64,000 bases of DNA, from assembly GCA_036346355.1 (NCBI GenBank), contig CM070579.1, forward strand, positions 4,960,001 to 5,024,000, in the 5' to 3' direction. The notes under the pieces are model-generated. The model saw only the letters and a program-made list of their open reading frames with translations. It was not told where the DNA came from and did no database searches. Below are positions 1 through 10,178 of this stretch, one piece after another. Position 1 is the stretch's first letter, and every line of letters begins with the position of its first letter. This DNA is from Rhipidocladum racemiflorum (Eukaryota > Streptophyta > Magnoliopsida > Poales > Poaceae). A program made the position numbers and the translations under genes.

Positions 1-164
1 TCAAGATACAGCTTTCTTCTCCCTCCTATTTATTGCTTTGCCACATCAGCAAAAAAATCCTACGGGGCATCTAATTAATGAGTATGATACTACCCATTGG
101 GAATAGCCTAAGACGGGTAAGGTATATCGAAATAAGGATACTTAATTAAGTCTTTAACTATATG

Positions 165-565
165 TGATTAATGAGTACATATCCAGTGTAAACCGTTTTT
201 ATTATGTAAAATTAAATATATATTAATTAGTTTTTAAAAATTCTCAAAAAAATTACCATTACGTAAGAGAGATGAGCTTCTACAACTCAATAAATTTGAA
301 AATCAAAATCAATCATATTTGAAATATATAAAAAAGACAAATACAACCTAAATAGCGATTTTCATTGTTTATCACTATTTATCTCACTGCTTGTCAATTT
401 TATATCTTTCAAATGCGATTGAGTTTGATCTTCAAATTTTACAGAATTGTAGAAGCTCATCTCTCCTACGTATGGTAATTTTTGGAGATTTTTAAAAATA
501 TATACATATGATTTTCATAGAGTTTACACATAAAGATTGTATATGTTGGATATGTTCATGTATTA
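165..565. mobile_element. MITE-like foldback element, copy 1
   Basis: AT-rich non-coding element with nested inverted repeats. The block at about 240-285 (with the motif GATGAGCTTCTACAA) is repeated in inverse at about 443-488, and the outer ends (near 175-200 and 515-560) are also inverted relative to each other. It lies head to tail with a related copy at 566-972. No coding capacity is visible. The superfamily is not assigned because no clear target duplication could be read; the ends are approximate. Confidence 0.55.
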
Positions 566-972
566 ATAGATAATGGTACATATCAAGTGCAAATCAGCTT
601 GTATATGTAAACTCTATGAAAATCATACGTAAAGTTTTTAAAAATTCTCAAAAAAATTACAATAAATAGAGGATGTGAACTTATATTATCACGTGAAATT
701 AGAAAAGATCAAACTCAATAGCATTTGAAAGATATGAAATTGACAAGCAACAAGATAAATAGTGATAAATAGCGAAAGATCACTATGTAAGTTGAATTTG
801 TCTTTTTCGTATCTTTTCAATGTTATTGATTTTGCTCTTCAAATTTTACAAAGTTGTAGAACATCATTTATCCTATGTATGGTAATTTTGTGAGAATTTT
901 TTTTCAAATGATATGATTTTCACGTAGTTTACATGTAGAAAGTGGTTTGCACCTGATATGAACCCATATTTA
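566..972. mobile_element. MITE-like foldback element, copy 2
   Basis: Second copy of the element at 165-565. The left end (about 571-627, with GTAAACTCTATGAAAATCAT) is inverted at the right end (about 910-965, with ATGATTTTCACGTAGTTTAC). The internal block TTCTCAAAAAAATTAC near 645 matches copy 1. The two copies are adjacent with essentially no spacer, suggesting insertion next to an existing copy or a local duplication. Confidence 0.55.
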
Positions 973-1026
973 ATATAACATCTAATCACCTACAAAAGAT
1001 ATGCCTGTATTGAAGAAAATAACTTT

Positions 1027-1029
<3 letters not shown>

Positions 1030-1090
<61 letters not shown>
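1030..1090. repeat. (TA)n microsatellite
   Basis: About 30 uninterrupted TA units. Shorter TA tracts separate and follow the two MITE copies downstream (1467-1472 and 1847-1873), so the microsatellite looks like the target into which those elements inserted. Confidence 0.95.
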
Positions 1091-1092
<2 letters not shown>

Positions 1093-1466
1093 AAAATGGT
1101 TCCATACTCTTGGGAGTATGTACTCCTACTCTCAATATACTGCATAAATGATATTGTTATACTTCTTTATATGTTTGAGTATACTCTAATACTAATTATA
1201 AGATACTCCAAAGTGAATTCCACGAAAAATTTCATCGAAATCCACCATTTATAGCATAATTTATTTATATACTCTTTTTACACATGGAAAAGGGTATATA
1301 ATAAAAAATAAACGTCTCCCGTGAAATTTTTTCATTCATGCCGTATTGAAGTATCTTAGAATTATTATTGAAGTATACTGAAAGTGATAAAGGAGTATAA
1401 CACGTTCGTTTAAGTGGTATACTGAAGGTGGGAGTATATACTCCCAAGAGTACGAAAAAGGCTTCC
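1091..1466. mobile_element. Micron-like MITE in TA microsatellite, copy 1
   Basis: A 376-bp element bounded on both sides by TA repeats. The left end begins GGAAAATGGTTCC and carries CTTGGGAGTATGTACTCC; the right end is the inverse, with GGAGTATATACTCCCAAGAG followed by a terminal GGCTTCC. Insertion exclusively inside (TA)n is the described behaviour of the rice Micron MITE family; assignment here rests on that target preference plus terminal inverted repeats. Short ORFs inside are not meaningful. Confidence 0.65.
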
Positions 1467-1472
1467 TATATA

Positions 1473-1846
1473 GGAAAATGGTTCCATACCCCTGGGAGTA
1501 TGTACTCCCACTCTCAGTATACCACTTAAATGATGTTGCTATACCTCTTTATCCTTTTAAGTGTACTATAATACTGATTATAAGATACTTCAAAGTGAAT
1601 TCTACGAAAAATTTCATTAAAGTCCACCCTTTATATCATAATTTGTTTATATACTCTTTTTACATATGAAAAAGAGTATATAGCTAAAAAATAAAGGGCT
1701 CTGATCAATTTTTTTCAACAATATCGCATTGTAGTATATTAGAATTATTATTAGAGTATACTGAAAGTGATAAAGGGGTATAACGTATTCGTTTAAGTGG
1801 TATACTGGAGGTGAGAGTACGTACTCCCAAGAGTACGGAAAAGGCT
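1473..1846. mobile_element. Micron-like MITE in TA microsatellite, copy 2
   Basis: Second copy of the preceding element in the same orientation, separated from it by only TATATA. It starts GGAAAATGGTTCC and ends within AAGAGTACGGAAAAGGCT before a (TA)13 tract; its last few terminal bases are replaced by TA repeat. The two copies differ by scattered substitutions, so they are not a recent exact duplication. Confidence 0.65.
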
Positions 1847-1873
1847 TATATATATATATATATATATATATAT
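1847..1873. repeat. (TA)n microsatellite, right flank
   Basis: Thirteen TA units closing the tandem Micron-like pair; the right-hand remainder of the microsatellite that starts at 1030. Confidence 0.9.
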
Positions 1874-2364
1874 GTAAAAGTATCATTTATAGCTTTCTTT
1901 CGATTTTTTTTTTACAAAATTAGTCCTCTTCCCCACTGCGGTGGTCTAGGGTCTGACACCTGGCATCTTCCGCGCTAGGGAATCGCGGAAGGCCAAGAAG
2001 CCGCGCCAGGGGACAGCATCAACCAGGTGACGCGTGAGGCGGTTCTGAGCACGGCACCAGCGACTTGCTGCGCTCTAGAGTCATAGAAGGCTAGTTGCCA
2101 CGCTCGGCAGGCGCGAAAAACAGCATGGCGGGCGAATTCTGCGGAACAGAAGCATGAAACATTACATTTCTATGTGAACAGTAGTTTCCATGCTACTATA
2201 GCTTAGAACAGTATTTTTCTATGGTATTGTAACGTGAGATAAGGCTGTTTTTGCAACAACAAAAAAACAACGAAAGGCAACATTTAAAAAAATAAAGGAA
2301 ATTGTCAAATGAGTAACCTGTTCCTCTCTTATTCCGATTGGGACTTAACGGGAGGGAGGTGCGT
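1874..2364. other. Unassigned intergenic stretch
   Basis: A GC-richer block (about 1925-2150) flanked by AT-rich sequence. It looks like repeat-derived DNA, but no terminal repeats, coding domain or target duplication is visible. Confidence 0.5.
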
Positions 2365-2372
2365 GGTAGTGG

Positions 2373-2869
2373 CAGGGTTTCAAATTTTGTTTTCAGATTA
2401 AATCTTGTCACCTATCAAAATCCAAAATTTCGCAGAGATCTCGTTATTTCGGAAGAAATCCGAACGAAATACAAAAATCAAAATTTGAATCCGATCAAAT
2501 CCGGTCAAGTTTTAGTCAAATCTTGGTCAAATTTGCCGAGATTTTAGCGAGATTCACCGAGATCTCAGTGAGATTTTACGCACAGTCACGCTTTGAATTT
2601 TTTAGGATTTTTTCAATTTCGCCGGAAATATGATCTACCAACTGTCCCATATGGAAAACGATGCGAAGAATCCAATCCGATCAAGTTTTAGTCAAATCTC
2701 GATCAAATTTATCGAGATTTCGATGAAATTCACTGAGATCTTGGCGAGATTATAGGTACCGTAGCACTTTGAATTTTTTTAGAATTTTCTTAATTTTGCC
2801 GGGATTATAAAACTCGAAGGGTTCCGAGATCCGATATTTCGCCGAATTTTGGCTAGAATTTGAACCTTG
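2373..2869 (+). mobile_element. hAT-type MITE, family 1, copy A
   Basis: A 497-bp non-coding element starting CAGGGTTTCAAATTTTG and ending in the inverse, GAATTTGAACCTTG. It is flanked by GGTAGTGG (2365-2372) and GGTAGTAG (2870-2877), an 8-bp target duplication with one mismatch. C/TAGGG termini plus 8-bp duplications are hallmarks of the hAT superfamily. The interior is densely packed with GAGATTT/GAAATTTCG-like motifs. Further copies lie at 21492, 23292 and 37050. Confidence 0.8.
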
Positions 2870-2942
2870 GGTAGTAGCAGCTTCCTTTGCATGGCTTCTC
2901 ACGCTTTAACTGTCCTTGTTAGGTGCGTGCGAATGAATTCTT

Positions 2943-3195
2943 TTTAAAATAATATAACTTTTAAATAAAATTATAGAAAAATATATCAAAAAATAATATG
3001 TAAATATATCATGTTTTTTCAGTGAAATGAATCGATGACTAAACTATTAACTAAATAAAACTCTGCAACTATTAACTGAATAAAACTCTGTTGCAGCGAT
3101 AGATTAACTCTATCGCTAAATGATAGAGGTATATTTATGTATTTTTAAAGTACTTTTTCTATAATTTATTTTTAAAATTTATTATCTTAAAAAAT
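2943..3195. mobile_element. AT-rich foldback MITE
   Basis: Inverted arms of about 50 bp: AATTATAGAAAAA within 2943-2992 is mirrored by TTTTTCTATAATTTA within 3142-3195, and the surrounding bases also pair. The loop contains a smaller palindrome (CGATAGATTAACTCTATCG, around 3098). No target duplication was established and the superfamily is not assigned. Confidence 0.6.
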
Positions 3196-3369
3196 ATTTC
3201 GCGCCACGATGATGAGATGGCGGTGATAGAATTATGGGATCCTGCTGGGCCCACGGGATCGCAAGAAAAATCCATTGGTGAGGGGAATTATTGGGGTCAG
3301 ATGCAGGTTTGGTCAATTTGATGCGACCAATGATCTACCCTACAAATCATCTATCTCCTAGTGAAATCG

Positions 3370-3960
3370 TGGTAGCAACCACACGTATAATGTGAATTTC
3401 ACAGGGATTTGATAAGAATTTGATATGGTTAGTTGATTAAAAATAGTGCTGGAATTGAAAAGTCATAAACCGATACAGGTTTATCGGATTATAACCGATG
3501 TTAGTATGTAAGGGAAAGTATCGAGAGGAAAGTTGAGACCGATACGCATAGTTTCATGAAGAATCTAACGAGATTATGATCGAATCAGGCGTTATAAAAG
3601 AAAATGACAGGTGACGTCGAGAGACATACACAATCAACAAAACAACCAATCTACTTTTCGTTTTTACTTTTCGTCGACTAGAAATAAAATTTTAGATTTG
3701 TAATATTTCTTCCGTAATTCGTTTGATCAATAAAATTGCGCATCGCCGATTATTGATTTCGTTGACTTACGTTAACCTAGGTTCGCTTTTTCTTCAATTT
3801 TATTGCGCATCGCCTTTCAAAAATGATATAGTACAGTCGGCCGTTTGAACCGATTTAGACAAAAAGTTTGATAGATCTAATCAACTCTATCAGGTTGATT
3901 GCCGATCAACCATTCGTCGTGTTTTTTTGGTGTCAACAATATACTATAAAATTTCTATGC
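3370..3960 (+). repeat. Degenerate LTR-retrotransposon remnant
   Basis: Non-coding sequence with the texture of a plant LTR and its 3' junction: two copies of ATTGCGCATCGCC (around 3735 and 3802), then a run ending GTTTTTTTGGTGTCAACA near 3947, which resembles an LTR/primer-binding junction. No partner LTR, coding domain or target duplication is visible, so limits and family are uncertain. Confidence 0.35.
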
Positions 3961-3985
3961 GAAAATGAGTCTATATGGCACAGGG

Positions 3986-4139
3986 TAGGGCCAAAAACGA
4001 GTCGTTCAGCTCAGTTCGGCTCATTTAGGAAATGAGCTAGAAATCAAGTTTAGCTCCGTTTAAAAGGTGGCTCAAACCGGCTTGCGGTGACTCACGAGCC
4101 GAGCTAGCTCGCAAGTCTTAAGCTATTTTTCCAACCCTA
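3986..4139. mobile_element. Short hAT-like MITE
   Basis: A 154-bp element starting TAGGGCCAAAAACGAG and ending TTTTTCCAACCCTA, imperfect inverted termini of the TAGGG type. The interior is made of GAGCT/CGGCTC motifs arranged symmetrically. An 8-bp duplication is not convincing, so assignment to hAT rests on the termini only. Confidence 0.5.
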
Positions 4140-4190
4140 CACGCCGTAATGGGTTTGATCTCGTGTGGAGTTGTAAACAGTGTAGAGTAA

Positions 4191-4470
4191 GGCCCCATCT
4201 GGCAACTTGGAACCGGACCGTTTCTACTAGACTCTAGAAGAAACCCAACCAAATGGGTTAAAGCTCGGAGCTATTCTTCTCGAAACGTTTCTTCTTTTTC
4301 CACGCTGGGGACGAATCACCCTCAACCCCGTTCCACGCCAATTCACAGAATCCAGACAGCTAACCAAACGGTTTCCAGACAGTGTTTCTGATTTTACCTG
4401 AAACATTTCTATCAAAAATCTGGAACCGTTTTTATTTCTACTAGAATTTGAAGCCGTACCAAACAGACCC
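4191..4470. mobile_element. Tourist-like MITE
   Basis: A 280-bp element starting GGCCCCATCTGGCAAC and ending with the inverse, GTACCAAACAGACCC. It is bounded by TAA at 4188-4190 and TAA at 4471-4473. A 3-bp TAA/TTA duplication is typical of PIF/Harbinger (Tourist) MITEs. The pairing of the subterminal regions continues inward. No coding capacity. Confidence 0.7.
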
Positions 4471-4703
4471 TAAGTCAATACTCTAAGCAACTGTTGCGGT
4501 TAACCTTTTTGAGATGAGCGAGGATGACCGAATAAGCCCGAAGCCTCTAAGGTGTAATGGACCTAATGATATGCATGATAACAGTAGTCTGATCGGTCTA
4601 TCAGAGCAGCTAGCTACTCGAGCTGGTTGATTAGCGAGACAGTGCAATCATGCAGTTTGAGACGGTGACAACGGACGGAGTTATTAGGCCAGGCTAAGTA
4701 GTA

Positions 4704-4937
4704 CCCCTATGTCTCACAAAGAGTGCATTTTTAGTGTTCAAAATTTGTCCTACAAAGAGTGCATCTTTAGTTCGTAGGGTCTAGCTGTAAGTGTATGCAT
4801 GTTCATTTAAGTGCCTGTGAAAACCGAAGCACCAGCATGCTTATGTATGAAGTAATGAGGATCACATTAATCATTTACCTTGCACACTAATCTGTCTTAA
4901 AAAATCTAAAAATACACTATCTGTGGAACGGAGGGAG
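4704..4937. mobile_element. Stowaway-like MITE
   Basis: The right end reads GGAACGGAGGGAG followed by TA, the Stowaway terminus. The left end, CCCCTATGTCTCACAAAGAG, pairs with the inverse of the right end. TA dinucleotides at 4702-4703 and 4938-4939 form the target duplication. 234 bp, non-coding; belongs to the Tc1/mariner-derived Stowaway group. Confidence 0.8.
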
Positions 4938-4939
4938 TA

Positions 4940-6030
4940 AGTACCAAGGCCCCGGTGGCTGCATTCTGAGAGGGACCAAACCACTTTCGTCGAAGCTTCC
5001 GGGTAACAACGGCAGGACATGCCATGTCATCCGCCATTATTCGTGGCTCTCATCAGCTACCCCCTACTAGGCCTAGGCCGTGAGTCTAGATCATGCCAGG
5101 CCTCAGCAGGCTGTCGTATCGTACCTATCAAGACAAATAACACAAGTATTAAGAAAAAAAGAATTAAAATGTATTTAGCCTCCACAAAAGATACGTCGAT
5201 ACATTGGTTGATCTCTACTTATGGATTGCACGCAGCCTGTTCGGCGCTTCGGAAGATGAACTAGATGCATTTCCTTTTATCTTCTTTCAAACATCTGAAG
5301 TGCTTGAACCGTCTCGTGCTTGTTGCATTATTGAGCCAGCTTTCTTGTTTCACTTATTCTACCAAATTTTTCATACTGTCTATCGAAAATCATAAAATAA
5401 AATAAAAACTCGTGCTTGAGTGGTGCGCATCGTCCCTGTAGCGTATCATGTTGATCCAAACACAACCTTTAGAGGCGTATCGTACCGTACTGCCCATCTT
5501 ACCCAGCCGCTACAACCAATAGGATCGTGACAATCCTATCATGCCACTTTGATCCTGAATTCTCTATTTGTAAATACAAATACCGCGATGATCGCTAAGA
5601 ATGGTATACCATGCTCCTATATTTTAATGCTTCACAAATCACAATGGAATCATAGTTCTATAGTTTAATGCTTTTTTCCGGACACAGGCATGGCCGCATG
5701 GGAGCAGATTGCTACTGCTACCCTCCCTCCGTGATATGCTCGGTTGGGGTCCAATCTGAGGAACAAAAATAAACTAGCAAAGGAGATCGAAGCAGATCTT
5801 TAAGATCTGAATTTCTGTAGGCAACGCCTTTAATGGTGATGTAGGCAACGCCTTTAATGGTGACGGAAACGCATTTTCGCGTGGGTGAATTGGTAAACAG
5901 ACGATGCTACTGTATGAGATCCCCAAGTATCTGAACTTCTGACGCAGGGAAGCTGTAGCTGAAGATGTGTGACGGACCGCCTTTTTAGGGGCAGTGCGAA
6001 AACTCACAACAGTTACCCAGGAAGACTAAC
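4940..6030. other. Intergenic sequence without recognised gene
   Basis: Mixed-composition DNA. The short open frames here show no known domain, no supporting start context and no splice pattern. The only structure seen is the 24-bp tandem duplication at 5817-5864. Confidence 0.5.
5817..5864. repeat. 24-bp direct tandem duplication
   Basis: The unit beginning GTAGGCAACGCCTTTAATGG occurs twice head to tail (5817-5840 and 5841-5864) with a single final-base difference. Confidence 0.9.
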
Positions 6031-7639
6031 TGTTGGAAAACAAGAGTACAATTGCCAGGCAAAAGCAAATCCAACTCTTTTTATTCAATATAGGGCCTAA
6101 CGGCCGGGGTTTTTACAAAAGAGGGCGCAGCAGGGCCCGAATAACTTACAAGCAAAACACCGCACAGGCAGGCCTGAGCAAAAGACTAAGACCTCAAAAC
6201 CAGACAAACGGAATCGCCAACTACGAACTCCTGAAACGCTCCAGCTTCTTCAAACTCTGAAAGGGTCGGGGTTGCAAGGGTGAGTACGGGAGTACTCAAC
6301 AAGTCGTACGGAGAACTTTGAATACTATATGCAGGGGATTATCCAATGGAAGGAACTAGGGTTTAAGTATCTGGATGCAGTTTTATTTTCCAACTCATTT
6401 TACATTTGAAGCACAAACCATAAATAAGTAGTAAGGGGGGTTCCACAAGTTCACAACACTTAACCAACTTCTTCCAAATTCACCAAACAGTAACTTGAGC
6501 TTGGTTACGGGTATCACCCCAGTTCAAACTTAACTTCATTAACCGGAAGTACGGCGTATTCGAATACCATCATGATCAACTCTGCAGAGGTGCTCAGCTT
6601 TACCCACAAGATATCAACGACCGTTACTCACAGGCAACTAGAATACATGCGGTCGGTCGAGATGATCACAGCATTTCGTTAACCATTCCTGTTGTTTTAG
6701 TTGTTAACCGATAGTTGTATAGCTACCTTGGGCTCACAGTCCCCCATTAGCATCTACTGTTGTGAGAACCAAGAATGTCGCGACGGACCATTCCCGTTCC
6801 ACCCCTCCAGTGCACTTCCCTGCCAGGAAGGCCCGGTCCCCATTCTCTCCAGAGAATGGTAGCCACCAAAAGAATCTGATTTTAGGTTCAGGAATGATTA
6901 ATTTACCGAACCATGTCGGATACTAGCCTGCCGACCAGTCCGACCTGTGGTTGAACGGGTACTTAAGTTGTTTACTTTGCTCAAGGGGGTTGTTAACCTT
7001 ACACTGCCAAAGATCAAGCCTTCATCCACCAACCCGATCCGGTATCCCATAATACCGGCCACCAGACAAACCAAGGCATTAATCATCAGCCGGGGATCGG
7101 AGTTACATCCACTCCGGGATTTATCCGATTCTGTCCCCCAAACTGTAGCACTTTCACAAACATCCGAATCAGAGATTCAACAGCATTTTATTTCCTTTTT
7201 GAAAAGCATTTGAGCTAACTACGAGATTAATAATAACTAACTTAACAGGGTAATAGTAATCATCTAGGGTTACAAAGGATTTAATCTGGTTCAATAAATT
7301 TCAAGGAGGTTTCATGATCAATTCGGCATTACCTAGGTATCATGTCATTCTAAAATACTGCTTTCAATAATTCAACATATAGTGAAATAATGCGATATAA
7401 AATAATTAATACTATAGCATGGCATGATTGGGATCAACATGATCAAGGGTGTACGGCTTGCCTTGCTCGGCGATCGGATCGGCTGAACTGTAGTCGAAGT
7501 AGTCGTTCGGGGCTTCCGTCGGGTCCAACGTCTGCTCCGGGAACTTCTCCGGAGTCCACGTCTGCTCCTGGGACTGCTCCGGCTCTTGGAACTGCTCTGG
7601 CTCCAAGGACTGCTTCTGGAATTGTCCAACGTCCGGATC

Positions 7640-7745
7640 TAGCGCGAAAAGGACGAACGACAATAAAGAAACGAAAAACGGAAAAGAAACGGAAACGAAA
7701 ACGAAACCGAAAACCGGAACCGGGCCGAGAGAGAGAACGAAGGGC
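7640..7745. repeat. Low-complexity CGAAA-rich tract
   Basis: Purine-rich run of degenerate GAAACG/CGAAAA units inside the probable Gypsy LTR. It opens spurious ORFs on both strands. Confidence 0.7.
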
Positions 7746-8494
7746 GAATTGGGCAATTCGTAATTTTGGGAATTCCGGATTGAGGAACGGAGGGCATTTT
7801 TGGATTCAGTGGAACGAAACGGTTCGGATAGTGTCTTTGGAAAGTTTCTGGGGTCTCTGGAATTTTCGGGGATTTTTCTGGAATTAAAAATGATTTTCGG
7901 AATTAATAAAACGATTTATTAAATCCAAAAAGGAAAACACTGCTTAAAACAGTGTTGGGCTGCTTCGCTGGGCCAAGTGGGCCAAGGCCCACAGGGCGGG
8001 GGCGCGTGGACACGGCTAGCTGGGCCGCACGGCCCAGACGTGCGCACGCGGAAGAGCTGGGCTTCGGCCCAGCCGAGCGGAAAAGAGGGGAGGGGCTAGG
8101 GTTTCACGGGAATAGGGGAGGCGGCGGGGCGAGCTGGAGCTCGGCGGCGGCGCGGGACGGCGCAGCGGCCGGAGCCGGAGACGAGGGTGGGGAGGGGAGG
8201 GCTCACCCGGGGGAAGGCGAAGGGGGCGGGGCGAGGAGCAAGTGGAGGGGCGAGGCCCTTTATAAGCTGGGAGCACGGCGAGGCCGCCAAGGTGCGGGAG
8301 CGGGCGAGGCGGCGGCGTTAGCGGCGCAGCGGCGCGAAGCTGCCACGGCCGGGAGACCAGAGCAGCCGGCGGCAGACGCTGGCGCAAGAGGACGGCGGCG
8401 GCAGCGATGCGGCGGCCAACACGGCGGCGCATGGGCGGCGATGACGCGGCACGGCGCAAAGCGGCGCTGCCGAGGCGGCGACGAGCCGGCCTGG

Positions 8495-8499
8495 GGAGC
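8495..8499. other. Target-site duplication GGAGC, left
   Basis: GGAGC immediately before the 5' LTR matches GGAGC at 20107-20111 immediately after the 3' LTR. This fixes both borders of the Sirevirus. Confidence 0.9.
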
Positions 8500-8695
8500 C
8501 GAAAGTGCATCTAGGCCCCTAAATTTGTTTTGGGTGATTAATGACAAACGATTAAAGAAACTAATGTGTTCAACTAGTTTATGAACAGCAAACGCTTCAA
8601 GAAGAGATCGTCTTTGTACGCGAAGTGTTCGAGTAGCGTTGAGTAAGAAAAACAGCATTTAAGCTTGTAATTTTAATCTTTTGAGTCATAGAAAT

Positions 8696-8714
8696 GCCGT
8701 ACTATTAAGAGGGA
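8696..8714 (+). promoter_or_regulatory. Conserved Sirevirus LTR block (CGTACTATTAAG)
   Basis: GCCGTACTATTAAGAGGGA lies 196 bp inside the LTR. Near-identical blocks occur at 18676-18694, 38505-38521, 54086-54102 (minus) and 41092-41109, that is, in every Sirevirus LTR of the window although the surrounding sequence differs. Function unknown; conservation suggests a cis-acting role. Confidence 0.6.
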
Positions 8715-8827
8715 TGCATTGAAATTGACTTAGAGATGATCTCCTCACTCAAGATGAATTTAGTTGAGTCTCTCAAGGGTTAGAAGTGTTCTCTCTAGCT
8801 TGAATGAGTTTGTGGTAAAATTTCTAG

Positions 8828-9336
8828 TCGGATGTTCCGAAGTTGTATCGGACATTCCGATGTTTCAGAAGTTCCGAAGTGTAGTTGTGCTTTAGTCCGT
8901 TGTGTTTTGTTAGGGTCGGACATTCCGATTTGTTTGCTTCGGATGTTCCGATGCCTATCGCTTCGCTTGAGAACCCTCTGTTTGCTTGGATATTCCGATC
9001 CTTGGTATCGGAATGTCCGATGTGTGCTGTCGAGAAAAAGGGTGCTCTCTGTTCTGTTCGGACTGTCCGAAGTTGTTTCTTCGGAAGTTCCGAAGTGTTT
9101 GTTGTCCTGTTTGGGAACCTTCTGTTTGGTTCGGATGTTCCGATGCCTTCTTTCGGATATTCCGATGAGGACTTAGAGTGTTTAGCTTGGTTCCCTTCAG
9201 GGTGTCATCGGATGTTCCGAAGTTGTTATCGGACATTCCGATGCTTGTTGTTTTCGACCGTTGGAAGCTTTCCAATTTACGTAGTTTGCACACATCGGAT
9301 GTTCGAAGTTCTTGTCGGACATTCCGATGTGAGGCC
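8828..9336. promoter_or_regulatory. CG-centred palindrome array in the 5' LTR (U3)
   Basis: More than a dozen 12-14-base imperfect palindromes such as TCGGATGTTCCGA, TCGGACATTCCGA and TCGGAATGTCCGA, spaced irregularly over 500 bp just upstream of the TATA box. Palindrome-rich cis regions are a reported property of Sirevirus LTRs. They could form hairpins in RNA or serve as protein-binding sites. Confidence 0.85.
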
Positions 9337-9373
9337 GAAAGTGCGAGGGTAACGGCTAGTTTTGATCCAAAAC

Positions 9374-9381
9374 TATAAATA
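9374..9381 (+). promoter_or_regulatory. LTR TATA box
   Basis: TATAAATA in the context AAAACTATAAATACCCC, immediately downstream of the palindrome array. Conserved at 19353-19360 in the 3' LTR. It is the likely core promoter of the element. Confidence 0.75.
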
Positions 9382-9976
9382 CCCCTCTCCCACTCCTTTT
9401 CTTTGGTTACACTTTTGCTGAGGCTGAACTCTTGAGCTTCTTGAACACTCTCTAGAGCATACTTTGAGCTTTCTCTTCTCCTTGATCTTAGGGATCATTT
9501 AGTGAGTGAGAGTTTGTCAAGTGTGATTGAAAGTCAAGGGCTAAGTGGTTATTCATCTTGAGAAAGTAGAGAACCTCTCCAAGATCGAGATTCAAGTGCA
9601 TTCATTTCTCTTGGAGGTTGAAGGACTCCTAGACGGCTAGGCGTCGCTCACGAGCCCCAACGATTGTGGGAAGCCGTGAGAAGTTTGTGAAGGCCGGCTC
9701 CGCCTCCGAAAGGAAAGGATCAATAGTGGAACCAAGCCTCAAGTGTGACCGAGGTTTGGGAGGAAAGGGTTGGAAAAGACCTGGGTTCTTTGGAGCCTCC
9801 TCAACGGAGACGTACGATCCCCTCAAGGATCCGAACTCCGGGAATCAAACTCTTGTGTTCTCTCTCGTCTCTAATTGCTTGATTCATATTATTGATTTTC
9901 TTAAGTGCTTTTTAAGTCATCTAGAGCTAGTCTTCGTATAGCTCTTTGTACTTGACTCCTTGTGTCAAGAGCAAAT

Positions 9977-10052
9977 CGGATAGTCCGAAGTAATTACGGA
10001 AGTTCCGAAGATTTCGGAAGTTCCGATATTAATTCGGAATATCCGACCTGTT
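9977..10052. promoter_or_regulatory. Second palindrome cluster near the LTR 3' end
   Basis: Four palindromes of the same type (for example TCGGATAGTCCGA and TCGGAATATCCGA) within about 75 bp, downstream of the TATA box and therefore expected in the transcript leader. The copy in the 3' LTR is at 19955-20030. Confidence 0.8.
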
Positions 10053-10128
10053 TCCGCTGCATTAAATTGTTTTAATTTAAAATTAGCCTATTCACCCCCC
10101 CTCTAGGCAATCTTCTAACCTTTTCAAT

Positions 10129-10140
10129 TGGTATCAGAGC
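10129..10140 (+). other. Primer-binding site (initiator tRNA-Met)
   Basis: TGGTATCAGAGC starts two bases after the 5' LTR. It is the standard complement to the 3' end of plant initiator methionine tRNA used by Copia elements for minus-strand priming. Confidence 0.92.
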
Positions 10141-10178
10141 CAAACCTTCTCGAAGGCTTAACCGCTTGAAGGAACGTG

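Larger units (their letters stand above)
6031..8499 (-). repeat. Probable Gypsy LTR (chromovirus-type), part 1, split by the Sirevirus
   Basis: Long non-coding sequence that, read on the minus strand, resembles the LTR of the chromovirus at 41768-52070 in layout: a segment around GCAAGGGTGAGTACGGGAG (6277-6295) corresponds to GTAAGCCCGAGTACGG of that LTR, and CTTGCCTTGCTC lies at a similar relative place. GC-rich promoter-like sequence lies at 7950-8490, with a minus-strand TATA-like CTTATAAAGG near 8258-8267. The Sirevirus insertion at 8500 interrupts it, and the continuation is at 20112. The start at 6031 (TGTTGG) is a guess. ORFs in the GC-rich part have no known domain. Confidence 0.45.
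8500..10126 (+). repeat. Sirevirus 5' LTR (1627 bp)
   Basis: Starts CGAAAGTGCATCTAGGCCCC, where the expected TG is changed to CG (the 3' LTR keeps TG), and ends CTAACCTTTTCA. Contains the conserved GCCGTACTATTAAGAGGGA block, a dense palindrome array, a TATA box and a second palindrome cluster near its 3' end. Differences from the 3' LTR are mostly short indels in CG-containing motifs. Confidence 0.95.

Noticed and set aside
5019..5395. Two short overlapping open frames as a small gene
   Set aside because: No domain, weak start context and no flanking gene signals.
6033..6260. 75-residue open frame as a gene
   Set aside because: No recognisable domain; lies in the probable Gypsy LTR.
7952..8584. 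210-residue open frame in GC-rich sequence, with overlapping frames on the other strand
   Set aside because: Low-complexity Ala/Arg/Gly-rich translation in all frames, no domain, runs across the border of the Sirevirus insertion, and lies in LTR-like sequence; a composition artefact.
8828..9336. Regularly recurring short repeats that could be taken for a CRISPR array
   Set aside because: Repeats are short imperfect palindromes with variable spacing inside an LTR of a plant retrotransposon, and the array is duplicated in the other LTR; no leader or cas genes.
10129..10140. TGGTATCAGAGC as part of a tRNA gene
   Set aside because: Only the primer-binding complement is present; no cloverleaf, and the position directly after an LTR explains it. 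Same for 54745-54756.
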